A stretch of DNA of 64,000 nucleotides from Methanoregula sp. UBA154 (GCA_002502245.1 DAPW01000027.1:3130-67129); one strand, 5' to 3'. Positions 34,074-43,111 are shown, counted from the first letter of the stretch. A program made the numbers and translations. Notes: generated by a model from the letters alone, not told the origin.

Positions 34074-34994
34074 TCACTTCAGTGCAACCGCGAGCACATC
34101 ATCGATCGAACCGATATAATCGACATTGATTCCAATGTTTTCCATGATATAGGACCTTGCTTCGACCCTCCGGGGAACATAATCGATCAGCTCGAACCCC
34201 CGGTAATCGATCGTTTCCCGGTCGTAGATGGTTATCCTGCTGTTCGCCTCCGAGAGGAGGAACCGTGTTATCCCGTACTCCTTTGCCGCAGCCGCCTTCT
34301 CCACGGTACCCCCCACGGCCCCGACATTCCCGTTCTCATCAATAGTCCCGGTCAGGGTTACGGACGGATCGATGGTCCTGTGCTCCAGTGCTGCAATGGA
34401 CAGAAGGGTCATCAGCGCCCCGGCGCTTGACCCGTCCACCGCGGAGATCTCCTCATCACCTTCGATGGAAAAGAATACGTCAGTCCCGCTCAGGTCCGCC
34501 CCGGTCCTGTTCCGCGCAACATAGACCGCGGTGTTGGCAGCGTCCTGGAAGACAATACCCATCAGGGGCTTTGTCACGACCAGCACCCGCCCCCTGCCCG
34601 GCTGCGTGGTAACAGAGATGTTCATCACCGATCCGTTCAGGACAGTGACCTGTTCGATAAACGGCCCGTTCCGGATCCGCCGGACCGACTGGCTCACGGA
34701 GGGTGCGATCATGGTGGCAGCGCCAAAAATTCCCGGCACGGAGGTTGTGTTCTGCACCCCGGTCTCCGCAAGCCGGGAGCGGTAATACTCCAGGGAACAG
34801 GACGATCCCTGCAGGCTGAGATTGGCGTCATTCAGCTGCTGCTTGAGGTGCATGTTCTGCATGCTCAGGAGATTGGTCTTGGTTATCAGGCCGGCGATCT
34901 GCTCCTGCTGGTACGGGGCAAGGAACGCGATCATCCCGATATTTGTCAGGAGCGAGACTGCCAGGACCGCTGCAAGGATGCGGGTGGAGTTCAT
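34074..34994 (-). CDS. membrane-anchored Lon-type (S16) protease-domain protein
   Basis: 306 residues from the ATG at 34994 (five codons after the first ATG at 35009). An N-terminal hydrophobic anchor is followed by a coiled-coil segment (LSMQNMHLKQQLNDANLSLQ). The C-terminal half carries the Lon proteolytic domain: DGSSAGALMTLLSIAAL holds the catalytic Ser and GTIDENGNVGAVGGTVEKAA the catalytic Lys. There is no AAA+ ATPase domain, so it is a stand-alone S16 domain, probably facing outside. Similar proteins occur in several methanogens; substrate is unknown. Confidence 0.88.
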   Translation of the reverse strand: MNSTRILAAVLAVSLLTNIGMIAFLAPYQQEQIAGLITKTNLLSMQNMHLKQQLNDANLSLQGSSCSLEYYRSRLAETGVQNTTSVPGIFGAATMIAPSVSQSVRRIRNGPFIEQVTVLNGSVMNISVTTQPGRGRVLVVTKPLMGIVFQDAANTAVYVARNRTGADLSGTDVFFSIEGDEEISAVDGSSAGALMTLLSIAALEHRTIDPSVTLTGTIDENGNVGAVGGTVEKAAAAKEYGITRFLLSEANSRITIYDRETIDYRGFELIDYVPRRVEARSYIMENIGINVDYIGSIDDVLAVALK

Positions 34995-35158
34995 GGATAT
35001 CTCTGTCATCTGCCGTTTCCTTTCCGGCGCAGAAAAAGACCGTGCTATCCTTTCAAAAACTGAAAAGTCCGTCGGGCTCCAGCGTATCAGGCCGGAACAG
35101 CGGATGGCTTAAAACAGAAACTGCGTGCGGAACTTATTCAGAGAAAAAAGAGTTGGTC

Positions 35159-35362
35159 TTATGACTTTGCAGCCAGGTCAACATCTTCTTTCTTGATCGT
35201 CTTTCTGCCCGCGTGCTCGGCAAGCTTGTTGGCTTCCTTGGTCAGCTGGGCAATATACTTCTCAGCCTTGACTACGAGTGCTTCTGCGGCATCGCTTCCC
35301 ACTCTTTCGGCTCCGTTCTTCTTTGCAATCCTTACAACTGCGGCGATTGGTAAATCTGCCAT
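35159..35362 (-). CDS. archaeal histone (HMf type)
   Basis: 67 residues, a single histone fold: LPIAAVVRIAKKNGAERVGS begins the first helix and AGRKTIKKEDVDLAAKS forms the last. It dimerises and wraps DNA into archaeal nucleosome-like stacks. A TATA box (TATAAATA, 35396-35403), a purine-rich BRE on its upstream side, and GAGG about seven bases before the ATG give a strong promoter and ribosome site, as expected for an abundant protein. Confidence 0.96.
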   Translation of the reverse strand: MADLPIAAVVRIAKKNGAERVGSDAAEALVVKAEKYIAQLTKEANKLAEHAGRKTIKKEDVDLAAKS

Positions 35363-35395
35363 TTTTTAACCTCAAAAAGAAAGTGAATCGGTGGC

Positions 35396-35409
35396 TATAA
35401 ATACTTTCC
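35396..35409 (-). promoter_or_regulatory. histone gene promoter (BRE and TATA box)
   Basis: On the minus strand GGAAAG is followed by TATTTATA. Transcription is expected about 25 bases on, near 35374, leaving a leader of about 12 bases that starts at the GAGG site (35370-35373). Confidence 0.65.
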
Positions 35410-35557
35410 GTGAAAAGTGCCCAAATTATCCTTTAATATGACATCGGAACGCATGCTGCAAAGCAAGCGGGAATCGGAGTTCATAATTGCGCAGAATATT
35501 TTTTAATCTCTTTAAATCGTTTTTTTGGCTAAAAAAGGGATTATTATGGGATTTAAT

Positions 35558-36322
35558 TTATTCCGACAACGATGCTGCGAGCAATAGCGCATTGGCATAA
35601 TTTGGTGAGGCGCGCGAACTATCCACGAAAATTCTGCTGATATTTACCACGGGCGCGCCATGGCCGTGCCCGCCTCCAAGAAATGTCAGCGTACGGAAGA
35701 TCAGGTTGCCGGAAATTCCGTCCGGTGCGATAATAAGTCCGCAGGATTCGATTGCTTCCTCTATCAGGATCTCGCAGTGGGTGGCATCGCCCAGCCGGGC
35801 AACGAGCTCTGCCTCAGCCATGCTGGCATCAACCTGCGGGTGCCGCCCGATATCTCCCAGCCTGCCTCCGGAAAGAATACCGGTTTTTTCCGGCAGGCCG
35901 AATTTTTTTGCAATGAGCCGGCCTTTTTTTATCAGTTCCAGTTTTTCCGCAACCGTCCATCCCTCATCAACACCGACCGGTGTGAGCAGAAATTTTTTCC
36001 CGTGTACCGTTTCGAGGAGTGCTATCCGCTCGAGATGGTCGACACCCATGGCTTTTTTCAGGGCTTTCAGGGTCACATTGGATGGGAGCGTTCCCCGTAC
36101 GGCTGCGTCTATCTTCCCGTTGACAAGATCCTCGACCAGCACCTGTTCCGGGTGGAGATGTTCAGAAAAAAAAACGTTTTTTTGTGCGGTTTTTTTATCG
36201 GCTACACCGGGGCAGCAGTAACAGATTGTTTCAAATTGCCCGCTCACACTGTTGGCGCTCGCGATCACTTTTTCCGGGTCTTCGGCAATCCCGATGCCGA
36301 TGCGTTTTACCGCCCCTGGCAT
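35558..36322 (-). CDS. methanogenesis marker protein 4 (MtxX-like)
   Basis: 254 residues. The sequence matches the phosphotransacetylase-like methanogenesis marker 4/MtxX family: IGIGIAEDPEKVIASANS at the start, DAAVRGTLPSNVTLKALKKA, ILSGGRLGDIGRHPQVDAS and CEILIEEAIESCGLIIAPDG. It is found in nearly all methanogens; MtxX was named for proximity to methyltransferase genes and its function is unclear. It overlaps marker protein 2 by 16 bases, so the two are co-expressed and may act together. Confidence 0.88.
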   Translation of the reverse strand: MPGAVKRIGIGIAEDPEKVIASANSVSGQFETICYCCPGVADKKTAQKNVFFSEHLHPEQVLVEDLVNGKIDAAVRGTLPSNVTLKALKKAMGVDHLERIALLETVHGKKFLLTPVGVDEGWTVAEKLELIKKGRLIAKKFGLPEKTGILSGGRLGDIGRHPQVDASMAEAELVARLGDATHCEILIEEAIESCGLIIAPDGISGNLIFRTLTFLGGGHGHGAPVVNISRIFVDSSRASPNYANALLLAASLSE

Positions 36323-37320
36323 GAAATATCCTCTTCTGCAAGGTGCATGATCCCATTCTCCACAAAGTCAAAGACCTGCGTGTCCTTTCCCTCGTAATGG
36401 ATCCGCAGCTCGCGGGTGTCCGTCACCGTACCGATCTCCCGTGCAGTCATGCCGACTTCAGCAAAGAGCCGGACCAGCTCCTCAACGTCTGCTTTCCTTG
36501 CGGTCAGGACAAAGCCCATGCCCGGGTACATCCTGACCCAGAGTTCGAAGCTCATGTTGTTCTTTGCCAGGTCCGGCTTCGGGATCCGGTCGAGGTCGAT
36601 ATCGGCACCTTTTCCGCTCACTTCGAGCAGCATGCCCAGCGTACCGATGATACCGGGATTGCTGATGTCCTTTCCCGCGGTCACGAGATGTCTTTTCCCG
36701 ATATGCTCCATGACCCCGATCTGTGCCCTGACAACGGCAGCGGACTTCATGGTCACCGAATCCCAGTTGAGGATGCAGGACGGGTGGACGCGGCCGTTCA
36801 GGTCGATGGCCGCAACAACGCTGTCCCCCGTCCGGGCTGTACTGCTGTAGATGATCGAGTCGAGCCGGGCAGACCCGAGGATCGAGACATCGATAACGCT
36901 GTAGGGCGCATCCGGGTGGAGGTGGCCGCCAACGATCGGGACCCCGAACTGCGCCGATGCATCGTGCATCCCCTTCACCACCTGTTCCTGTACCGTGGTC
37001 TTGGATATCGAGAAGACATCCACCATGGCGAGGGGGTGTCCTCCCATTGCCGCGATGTCGTGGATATTGACGAGCACGGAGCAGTATCCTGCCCAGTACG
37101 GGTCTGCATCCATGAGCTTGCTCCAGATACCGTCTGCAGCAATGAGGAGCGCTTCGCCATTATGTTCGATCACTGCGGCATCTTCCCCAAATGCGGCCAC
37201 AACGTGCGGGGCGTCGATCTTCAGCGCCTTCACCATCTCGCCGATGGCATGCTTCCTCTTAACGCCCTCGTATTCCCGGACTGTTTTTGCAATCGTCTCT
37301 GTGGAGCAGTTGTGGACCAC
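36307..37320 (-). CDS. methanogenesis marker protein 2 (AIR-synthase-related)
   Basis: 337 residues with the PurM/SelD/HypE fold: AAFGEDAAVIEHNGEALLIA near residue 42, WAGYCSVLVNIHDIAAMGGH around 76-95 and the glycine-rich GVPIVGGHLHPDA. These form an ATP-binding aminoimidazole ribonucleotide-synthase-like site. This branch is conserved among methanogens and its reaction is unknown. It is divergent from rfcL, with about 90 bases between starts. Confidence 0.9.
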   Translation of the reverse strand: MVHNCSTETIAKTVREYEGVKRKHAIGEMVKALKIDAPHVVAAFGEDAAVIEHNGEALLIAADGIWSKLMDADPYWAGYCSVLVNIHDIAAMGGHPLAMVDVFSISKTTVQEQVVKGMHDASAQFGVPIVGGHLHPDAPYSVIDVSILGSARLDSIIYSSTARTGDSVVAAIDLNGRVHPSCILNWDSVTMKSAAVVRAQIGVMEHIGKRHLVTAGKDISNPGIIGTLGMLLEVSGKGADIDLDRIPKPDLAKNNMSFELWVRMYPGMGFVLTARKADVEELVRLFAEVGMTAREIGTVTDTRELRIHYEGKDTQVFDFVENGIMHLAEEDISCQGR

Positions 37321-37413
37321 GGCATCACCTGAAATGAGTACTGGGTTAGGTTGGTGTAAGGTAGTTTCGTTTCATCAGAGATAATTTATTTGATATCCAG
37401 TCAACGTGTGTGT

Positions 37414-38835
37414 ATGGACTGGGTTGAGAAATACCGTCCCGCACATCTTGCAGATATCGTCGGCAACTCGACTGCCGTACGACAGATGGCGGAATGGGCA
37501 AAGACCTGGACGCGGAAGTCCCGGCCCCTGCTCCTCTACGGCAAGCCCGGTATCGGCAAGACCTCCAGCGCATGGGCGCTTGCCAATGATATGGGATGGG
37601 ACGTTATTGAACTGAACGCGAGTGACCAGCGGACGGCTGCCGTCATTGAACGGATAGCCGGTGGCGGGAGCACAACGGCAAGCCTGACCGGCGCTTCCCA
37701 TAAGCTGATCGTGATTGATGAGGCGGACAACCTGCAGGGTACTGCGGACCGCGGCGGCGCGAAGGCGATCGTGGACTGTATAAACCGGGCGCAGCAGCCT
37801 ATGATCCTGATTGCAAACGATCTCTACGGGCTCTCCCCCGAGATACGCAACCGGAGTGAGCCGGTCCAGTTCAAGGCAGTGCAGGCACGGACTATTGTCC
37901 CCCGGCTCAAATATCTCTGTTCAGCAGAAAAGGTCATCTGCAGTGATACGGCGTTGCGCGTCATTGCCGAGAGTGCGGAAGGAGACATCCGCTCGGCGGT
38001 CAATATGCTCTATGCTTCGGCAATCGGGAGGACTACACTGGACGATGACGGCGTCCACACGTCCCAGAAGGATGAGCGGGTCTCGATTTTTACCCTGATA
38101 ACGGCACTGTTTGGCAGGACACACGATGGGGAACTGATGCGTCTCTCCCGTGAAGTGGAAGATACGCCGGAGACGATTGAGCAGTGGGTAGAGGGCAGTG
38201 TCCACCTGATACCGGACCTCTCCGGCACCGAACTTGCCTACCGTTGCCTGTCACGCGCTGATGAATATCTCGGCTATACATACCGGCGCCAGTACCACAC
38301 CCTCTGGCGCTATGCAACTGCGATCATGCTTCTGGGTTTTGCAGATGCCGCCGGGGGAAAAGGGCTCCACACGCGGATCATGCCTCCCGAACGCTGGCGC
38401 AGGATGTCCACCGCAAAGAGGCAGAAATCGATCCGTATCTCCACCCTCAACAAGGTTGCCGCTCTCATGCACATACCCCAGAACACCCTCCGGGAACAGT
38501 ACCTTGGGACGGTCTCCCTGCTCATCGAGCACGATCCTGCCGGCTTTGCCCGCGATCTCTCATTCGATGCGGACCAGCTCAATTTTTTCCTGTCCGACCG
38601 GGCCCGGTCAGGTGCGATTATCAAGGCGCTTGTCCAGGAAGAGAAGGAGCGGGAAAAGGCGCTGCAGAAAGAACGGGAGAATACGTCAAGGGATGAAAAA
38701 AAGAGGAAAACCGGCCCGGCACCGGAACCTCCGAAAGAAGAACCTGCCGTTCCTGAAGCAGGGATTACTCCGGCGGAACCTGTGGAGAAAAAACCTCCTG
38801 CGAAGACTCAGTCAACCCTGTTCGACGGGTTCTGA
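37414..38835 (+). CDS. rfcL: replication factor C large subunit
   Basis: 473 residues from ATG 37414 (an ATG at 37390 gives an unneeded nine-residue extension). MDWVEKYRPAHLADIVGN, Walker A LLYGKPGIGKTSSAWALA, Walker B KLIVIDEADNL and the arginine-containing collar are present. The C-terminal 100 residues are charged and low-complexity and end QSTLFDGF, a PCNA-interacting PIP box. It loads the PCNA clamp with the small subunit. The 3' end overlaps the convergent UPF0146 gene by 28 bases. Confidence 0.95.
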   Translation: MDWVEKYRPAHLADIVGNSTAVRQMAEWAKTWTRKSRPLLLYGKPGIGKTSSAWALANDMGWDVIELNASDQRTAAVIERIAGGGSTTASLTGASHKLIVIDEADNLQGTADRGGAKAIVDCINRAQQPMILIANDLYGLSPEIRNRSEPVQFKAVQARTIVPRLKYLCSAEKVICSDTALRVIAESAEGDIRSAVNMLYASAIGRTTLDDDGVHTSQKDERVSIFTLITALFGRTHDGELMRLSREVEDTPETIEQWVEGSVHLIPDLSGTELAYRCLSRADEYLGYTYRRQYHTLWRYATAIMLLGFADAAGGKGLHTRIMPPERWRRMSTAKRQKSIRISTLNKVAALMHIPQNTLREQYLGTVSLLIEHDPAGFARDLSFDADQLNFFLSDRARSGAIIKALVQEEKEREKALQKERENTSRDEKKRKTGPAPEPPKEEPAVPEAGITPAEPVEKKPPAKTQSTLFDGF

Positions 38836-39230
38836 TGCCGGTTGTACCGGTGGAGGATCACGCCGCAGTCAATGTTCTCCCCTCCGTTTTCATACGATTC
38901 AAAACCGAGATGGTAGACAATAAGATCGCAGTTGATGCGTTTTGCAAGGGTGATCAGGGACGGGATCATCTCGATTGCAGGACGTATTGCATATATCACA
39001 TCGGCGTTCTGATACAGTGAAATGTCCGGTGAAAATATATCATCGACTACAAACGCGAGATCTTCCGGAACCGGCATTTTTTTGATATCCGTGCTGCGGA
39101 GCAGTTTTCCGGCGCCGGAAAGGATCTGTGCAGCATCCACGTTCTTCCCGATCCCCACTTCAACAGCGTGCGAGTAGTTGCCGGCGATATACCTGCCAAT
39201 ACACTTCTCAATATGTTTATACTCGTCCAT
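38808..39230 (-). CDS. UPF0146 family protein
   Basis: 140 residues, archaeal. AVEVGIGKNVDAAQILSGAG looks like the SAM-binding glycine loop of a small Rossmann fold; VVDDIFSPDISLYQNADVIY and IRPAIEMIPSLITLAKRI are conserved in UPF0146. Lack of further methyltransferase motifs leaves the activity uncertain. Its ATG is only 17 bases from the archaemetzincin ATG on the other strand. Confidence 0.87.
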   Translation of the reverse strand: MDEYKHIEKCIGRYIAGNYSHAVEVGIGKNVDAAQILSGAGKLLRSTDIKKMPVPEDLAFVVDDIFSPDISLYQNADVIYAIRPAIEMIPSLITLAKRINCDLIVYHLGFESYENGGENIDCGVILHRYNRHQNPSNRVD

Positions 39231-39247
39231 TCCAACAGAATATAGCC
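39214..39247. promoter_or_regulatory. face-to-face leaderless promoter between UPF0146 and archaemetzincin
   Basis: TTTATACT at 39216-39223 lies about 27 bases before the archaemetzincin ATG and inside the UPF0146 gene. On the minus strand CTATATTC (39236-39243) lies about 10-17 bases before the UPF0146 ATG. With 17 bases between the two start codons both mRNAs must be (nearly) leaderless, and the two polymerases would compete for the same DNA. Confidence 0.5.
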
Positions 39248-39787
39248 ATGCATATCCATATTTTTTGGGATAGCCTGTCCCCCGCCGGCCTTCAGGTTCC
39301 GGTTTCGCGCCTCATCGCATCAATTCTTGGCGTGGAGACAACGGTGACGGAGAACCCGGTGCGCATCATGGGGTATGTGACTGCCCGGCAGCAGGTGGAT
39401 GCCCAGGCACTGCTGGACAGTGTCCAGGCCTATAAACACCGGCACCAGATACCTGAACCGGTCCTCCTGGTCGTGCACCAGGATTTATTCAGGAACGGGA
39501 ACCGTTTTGTATTCGGCCTTGCCCGCGAGTCCGTCGGTGCCGGTGTCGTATCAACATCCCGTCTCGGGAACGAGTACTATGGCCGGCAGGGCAGCGATGA
39601 TGATTACATGGACCGGATCGCAAAAGAGGGGGCACACGAGATTGGGCATCTTCTCGGACTACCTCACTGCAGTGATCGGGAATGCGTGATGTTCAGACCC
39701 GATACGCTGGATGAGCTGGACCGGAAAAAGAAAGTTCTCTGCCCGTCCTGCAGGGAACGGCTGGACACGCTGACCGATACCGGGTAA
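39248..39787 (+). CDS. amzA: archaemetzincin zinc protease
   Basis: 179 residues from ATG 39248; an upstream open frame inside UPF0146 is not used. The metzincin motif reads HEIGHLLGLPHCSDRECVMF, followed by CPSCRERL: three His for the catalytic zinc and four Cys for a second structural zinc, exactly as in archaemetzincins. The enzyme is an aminopeptidase-type metalloprotease in characterised relatives. Cytoplasmic; no signal peptide. Confidence 0.93.
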   Translation: MHIHIFWDSLSPAGLQVPVSRLIASILGVETTVTENPVRIMGYVTARQQVDAQALLDSVQAYKHRHQIPEPVLLVVHQDLFRNGNRFVFGLARESVGAGVVSTSRLGNEYYGRQGSDDDYMDRIAKEGAHEIGHLLGLPHCSDRECVMFRPDTLDELDRKKKVLCPSCRERLDTLTDTG

Positions 39788-39814
39788 GCGCTCGTTTTTC
39801 ATCGGAACCGAAAC

Positions 39815-39850
39815 GGTAACGGGGAATGGAAACTGACCAGTCCCGTTACC
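39815..39850 (+). terminator. hairpin after archaemetzincin
   Basis: GGTAACGGG at 39815-39823 pairs with CCCGTTACC at 39842-39850, a nine-base stem with an 18-base loop. It lies 28 bases after the stop codon. There is no T run, so termination is uncertain; RNA processing is another possibility. Confidence 0.35.
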
Positions 39851-39953
39851 CCGGGTCTGAAGGTTGCCGGCAGCGGTTTTTAAAACGGGCGTAAAATGGA
39901 TAACCCGGCACTCCCACAATCATATATTCCTGACAGTATCCGGGAAATGGGAA

Positions 39954-40934
39954 ATGGGACACTGCACCGTAATCATGGATCCTGCCTGCGCCGGTCACGA
40001 CAACCCCTGCCATCCGGAGTGCCACGCCCGCCTGCTGACTGCGCTCTCCGGTGTCCCCCCCGGCATATCACCCGTTGTACCCGAACCTGCCACCCTTGCA
40101 GAGGTGCACCGGATCCATGATACCTCTTACACAGGACAACTCATGCAGCGCTGTGCTGAAACGGTTGTTCTGACTCACCTGGATAGTGATACCTATATCA
40201 CCCCGCGGTCGTTCGATGCGGCTCTGCATGGTGCAGGGGGTGCGATTGCTGCAGTAAACCGGTCCCTGGACGGTGAGCATGCCTTTGCCTTTATCCGGCC
40301 ACCCGGCCATCACGCGGAGCGGGCACGTGCCATGGGATTCTGCCTCCTGAACAACGTGGCGATTGCAGCGGAACATGCACTGAAGAGCGTTGACCGCGTC
40401 GCTGTTGTTGACTGGGACGTCCACCACGGTAATGGCACCCAGCACGCGTTCTACACGACAGACCGCGTCCTGTACTGCTCGGTGCACCAGGAGTATCATT
40501 TCCCGTATTCAGGGATTGTTGACGAGATCGGTACCGGTCAAGGCAAGGGATGTACCATCAATGCGCCTGTCGAACCGGGATGTACGGGTGCAGATCTTGC
40601 GGAGGTCTTTTCCCGGGTTTTTTTACCTGCCCTGGACCGGTTCAGGCCGGACTGCCTGATCGTCTCTGCCGGGCAGGACATCCTCCCGGATGACCCGCTC
40701 GGCAGCCTGAATGTCCTGCCCGAAGAGTTCAGCATGCTGACGACCGTGCTCCTCCGGGCCGGTCTTCCGCTGGCCCTTGTCATGGAGGGCGGGTACGGTC
40801 CTTCGCACGGGATCGCGGTATCCCATATCTTCTCGGCACTGAAACGCCCGGAAGAAGTGATGGTGTTTTCAGCGCCGAAAGAGAGCACAAAAAGGCTTGC
40901 CGATCTCTTAAAAAAAGTCCACCGCCTGCCCTGA
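39954..40934 (+). CDS. histone deacetylase / acetylpolyamine amidohydrolase family protein
   Basis: 326 residues from ATG 39954 (an ATG at 39947 is in another frame). Catalytic HH in RPPGHHAERARAMGFC, zinc site VVDWDVHHGNGTQ, and SAGQDILPDDPLG, where the family usually has SAGFDAHxxDPLG; the zinc Asp is kept but the nearby Phe and His are replaced. It deacetylates acetyl-lysine or polyamines in relatives. The genome also carries a histone, but archaeal histones lack long tails, so metabolic substrates are more likely. Confidence 0.88.
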   Translation: MGHCTVIMDPACAGHDNPCHPECHARLLTALSGVPPGISPVVPEPATLAEVHRIHDTSYTGQLMQRCAETVVLTHLDSDTYITPRSFDAALHGAGGAIAAVNRSLDGEHAFAFIRPPGHHAERARAMGFCLLNNVAIAAEHALKSVDRVAVVDWDVHHGNGTQHAFYTTDRVLYCSVHQEYHFPYSGIVDEIGTGQGKGCTINAPVEPGCTGADLAEVFSRVFLPALDRFRPDCLIVSAGQDILPDDPLGSLNVLPEEFSMLTTVLLRAGLPLALVMEGGYGPSHGIAVSHIFSALKRPEEVMVFSAPKESTKRLADLLKKVHRLP

Positions 40935-40935
40935 A

Positions 40936-41502
40936 TCAGCCGGGGAGGGGGAGGACCCCGATGTCCATGGTGCTGATCTTTTCGTAGGTATGCTTCAGCT
41001 GGATGATCGGCCAGAGCTCGTAGAGCAGCACGGTGACCGGCTCCCACATGGCAGCCCAGCCGATGATAAGGAGGGCATCGGCGAAGATCTGAGCGGATAA
41101 CAGGTTTTCCATATGGGAGACTTCCTGGCTGGCAAACAGGGCAATGGCGAGGAATGTGAGCCCGATGAGCAGGGCAAATCTGCCGTAACGGAACCGCTCG
41201 CGGAACTTCCGGTCCTGTACCAGCACTTTGTACGCGAAATGGTTCTGGATTGCCTGCGGGATCTTCTGCGCCCGCTCGGTAGTGGCGATATCCTGAGGGA
41301 GGTATATGATGATCTTAAAGCGGGTCTTCTTCGCGAAATCCTGTACGGTCTCGATAATGTAGTGTTCTGCGGCAGAGTCCAGCTCTTTCTCGTGGAAGGG
41401 GGCGGGATCGAACGAGTTGAAGAGCTGCATGACTGAAGACAGCTTGATCTCGATTAAGATGCGGCCATTCACTTTCTTGTACAGCGATTCGATATCTGCC
41501 AT
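40936..41502 (-). CDS. membrane protein of unknown function
   Basis: 188 residues from ATG 41502, the first start that gives a compact protein; ATG 41604 would add 34 residues. An N-terminal soluble part (IEIKLSSVMQLFNSFDPAPF, TRFKIIIYLPQ) is followed by two hydrophobic helices (FALLIGLTFLAIALFASQEV, ADALLIIGWAAMWEPVTVLL) and a short tail. The pattern is seen in methanogen proteins without an assigned role. It is convergent with the deacetylase gene, one base apart. Confidence 0.75.
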   Translation of the reverse strand: MADIESLYKKVNGRILIEIKLSSVMQLFNSFDPAPFHEKELDSAAEHYIIETVQDFAKKTRFKIIIYLPQDIATTERAQKIPQAIQNHFAYKVLVQDRKFRERFRYGRFALLIGLTFLAIALFASQEVSHMENLLSAQIFADALLIIGWAAMWEPVTVLLYELWPIIQLKHTYEKISTMDIGVLPLPG

Positions 41503-41618
41503 GGTACTTCGTTCTCGAGTGCTGTTCAACAGGAGAAAGGATAAACCTGTCTTTGCGGTCCGGTGTCCGTCCTGGAAAGTATCTCCGATCCGGATAAAAA
41601 ACAATCAGGGAGCCCCGG

Positions 41619-41987
41619 TTATTGTCGGCTCATTATGAGCCGTATGTTCTCAAGTGCCTCCCGGATTATTTCCTGTGCCCATTCGTTCTCCATCCGGTAC
41701 AGGCGCTGGAGCGGGGCATACGCCCTCCGGTCACCAATCCGGCCGAGTGCCCATGCAGCCTTGAGCCGGACGCGGGCATCATCGTCCCATAGGGTACTGA
41801 TAAGTTCATCTACTGCCTGTGGTTCGGCCATCCTCCCGAGCGCTTCCGCTGCCTTCCAGCGGCTGACCGCATCGTCATCCGAGAGCATGCGGATGAAGTG
41901 CCCGAGGCGTTCATTGTGCCGGAAATCGGGATCATCCGACGGGGCCGGCGGTCCTGCACCCGGTTCACTGGATCCTGTATCCTCCAT
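41619..41987 (-). CDS. HEAT-repeat protein
   Basis: 122 residues with about three PBS-lyase-type HEAT repeats: SRWKAAEALGRMAEPQAV, ARVRLKAAWALGRIGDRRAY and EWAQEIIREALENIR. The N-terminal 30 residues are Pro/Gly-rich and disordered. Such repeats bind proteins. No enzymatic motif. It may be co-transcribed with the downstream membrane protein. Confidence 0.85.
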   Translation of the reverse strand: MEDTGSSEPGAGPPAPSDDPDFRHNERLGHFIRMLSDDDAVSRWKAAEALGRMAEPQAVDELISTLWDDDARVRLKAAWALGRIGDRRAYAPLQRLYRMENEWAQEIIREALENIRLIMSRQ

Positions 41988-42014
41988 GAGTGAAATTCAT
42001 CCCCGCCGGCGATG

Positions 42015-42444
42015 TTACTGGACAATCACTAAGGCTTTTCTTCCGCCGGCATACTGCGGATCGCTGTAATAATACCTGCCTGCAACCTGGAATGTATGCC
42101 TGAAGAATCCCCTTATGAGAGCAGTTCTGAATGGAATAATTCCCTGTCCCGGGCAGCTCCGGCAGGTGGATGACCCGGTGAGATATCGTATCTTCATTTG
42201 TCCATATAACTGTAGTCCCCGGAGTGACAGTGACCTGATCCAAATCGAATGCCCTTTGGATGATGATGACATTTTTCACAATCCCGATCGAAGCCGGGGA
42301 CGAAAGTCAGGACGGGAGGCTGGGACGCAGGTGCCGCCGGCAGTGGTGAAGATGCTGGCGGTACTAAATGGAACTAAAATATCCACAGATGATGATCGCA
42401 GCACAGATAAGGATGTGAGCAGGAATGGTTGAGAATTTTCTCAT
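42015..42444 (-). pseudogene. decayed exported cupredoxin (blue-copper-like) gene
   Basis: ATG 42444 starts a lipoprotein-like signal (ILICAAIIICGYF) that ends in a stop at 42364. A shifted frame encodes a Pro/Ala-rich linker, another encodes VTVTPGTTVIWTNEDTISHR and VIHLPELPGTG, and a fourth shift gives FQVAGRYYYSDPQYAGGRKA, LVIVQ. These together form a plastocyanin-like domain with the expected PGTTVxWTNxDxxxHxV motif, but at least three frameshifts break it. The copper-ligand Cys of normal cupredoxins is not seen in the surviving tail, and Asp-Pro-Gln occupies that region. Confidence 0.75.
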
Positions 42445-42470
42445 GAACGATAGAGTGGGGGCGGGTGTAG

Positions 42471-42986
42471 TTATTCCTGTTCTTTCACGTACAGGACACC
42501 GGCCGGCTGGCGGTAATCGGTCTTGATAACAATGGTATTGGAGATTCGGTTGAAGACCCGGAGTTTGGAACCCGGCATGCCAAGCCACCCGATCAGACAG
42601 TCAAGCGGGAGCAGGAACGCTTTACCGATACTCTCGATGGCCGCAGTCGTGTAACTGATCTTTGTACCGTCACGGTTCACCACCCGCAGGTTCATGACCA
42701 TTTTTCCGACTGACTGGCCCCGGAACCCCTCCATCACGGTCCAGTATGCGAAGAAGAAGAAGGTCTCGAACGAGATGGCAAAAAATTCCCAGTTCCGGTA
42801 ATCCCACAGGAGCGGAAGCCTCCAGAAGGGTTCGAAAATGCCCCGCACGATGTTGAGAAAGAGAATGACAAGGATGAAGTCGATGAGCCACGCCCAGAAC
42901 CTGGTGCTCCACTTGCCAAGGTACAGGGTTTTTTCAGGTACCGCAGGAACGGGAGCTTGTTCCGGAACCGGTGTTTCTTCAGACAT
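42471..42986 (-). CDS. RDD family membrane protein
   Basis: 171 residues. After a Pro/Val-rich N-terminus, KWSTRFWAWLIDFILVILFL holds the conserved Arg and Asp of the RDD motif; two more helices follow and GQSVGKMVMNLRVVNRDGTK and GYRIS-like segments close the domain. RDD proteins are small integral membrane proteins, some Na+/H+ antiporters, most unknown. Confidence 0.87.
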   Translation of the reverse strand: MSEETPVPEQAPVPAVPEKTLYLGKWSTRFWAWLIDFILVILFLNIVRGIFEPFWRLPLLWDYRNWEFFAISFETFFFFAYWTVMEGFRGQSVGKMVMNLRVVNRDGTKISYTTAAIESIGKAFLLPLDCLIGWLGMPGSKLRVFNRISNTIVIKTDYRQPAGVLYVKEQE

Positions 42987-43111
42987 TGCTGAAGCTGTAT
43001 TTGCAGCATACAGGAATCAATGTTGTCTTTTTTGCCGGATTATCGGTGATCCGCAAAAGAAACTATTTCCCGCCAGGATGAAATAATGGTAAAAAACGAA
43101 AGGATACGGGC

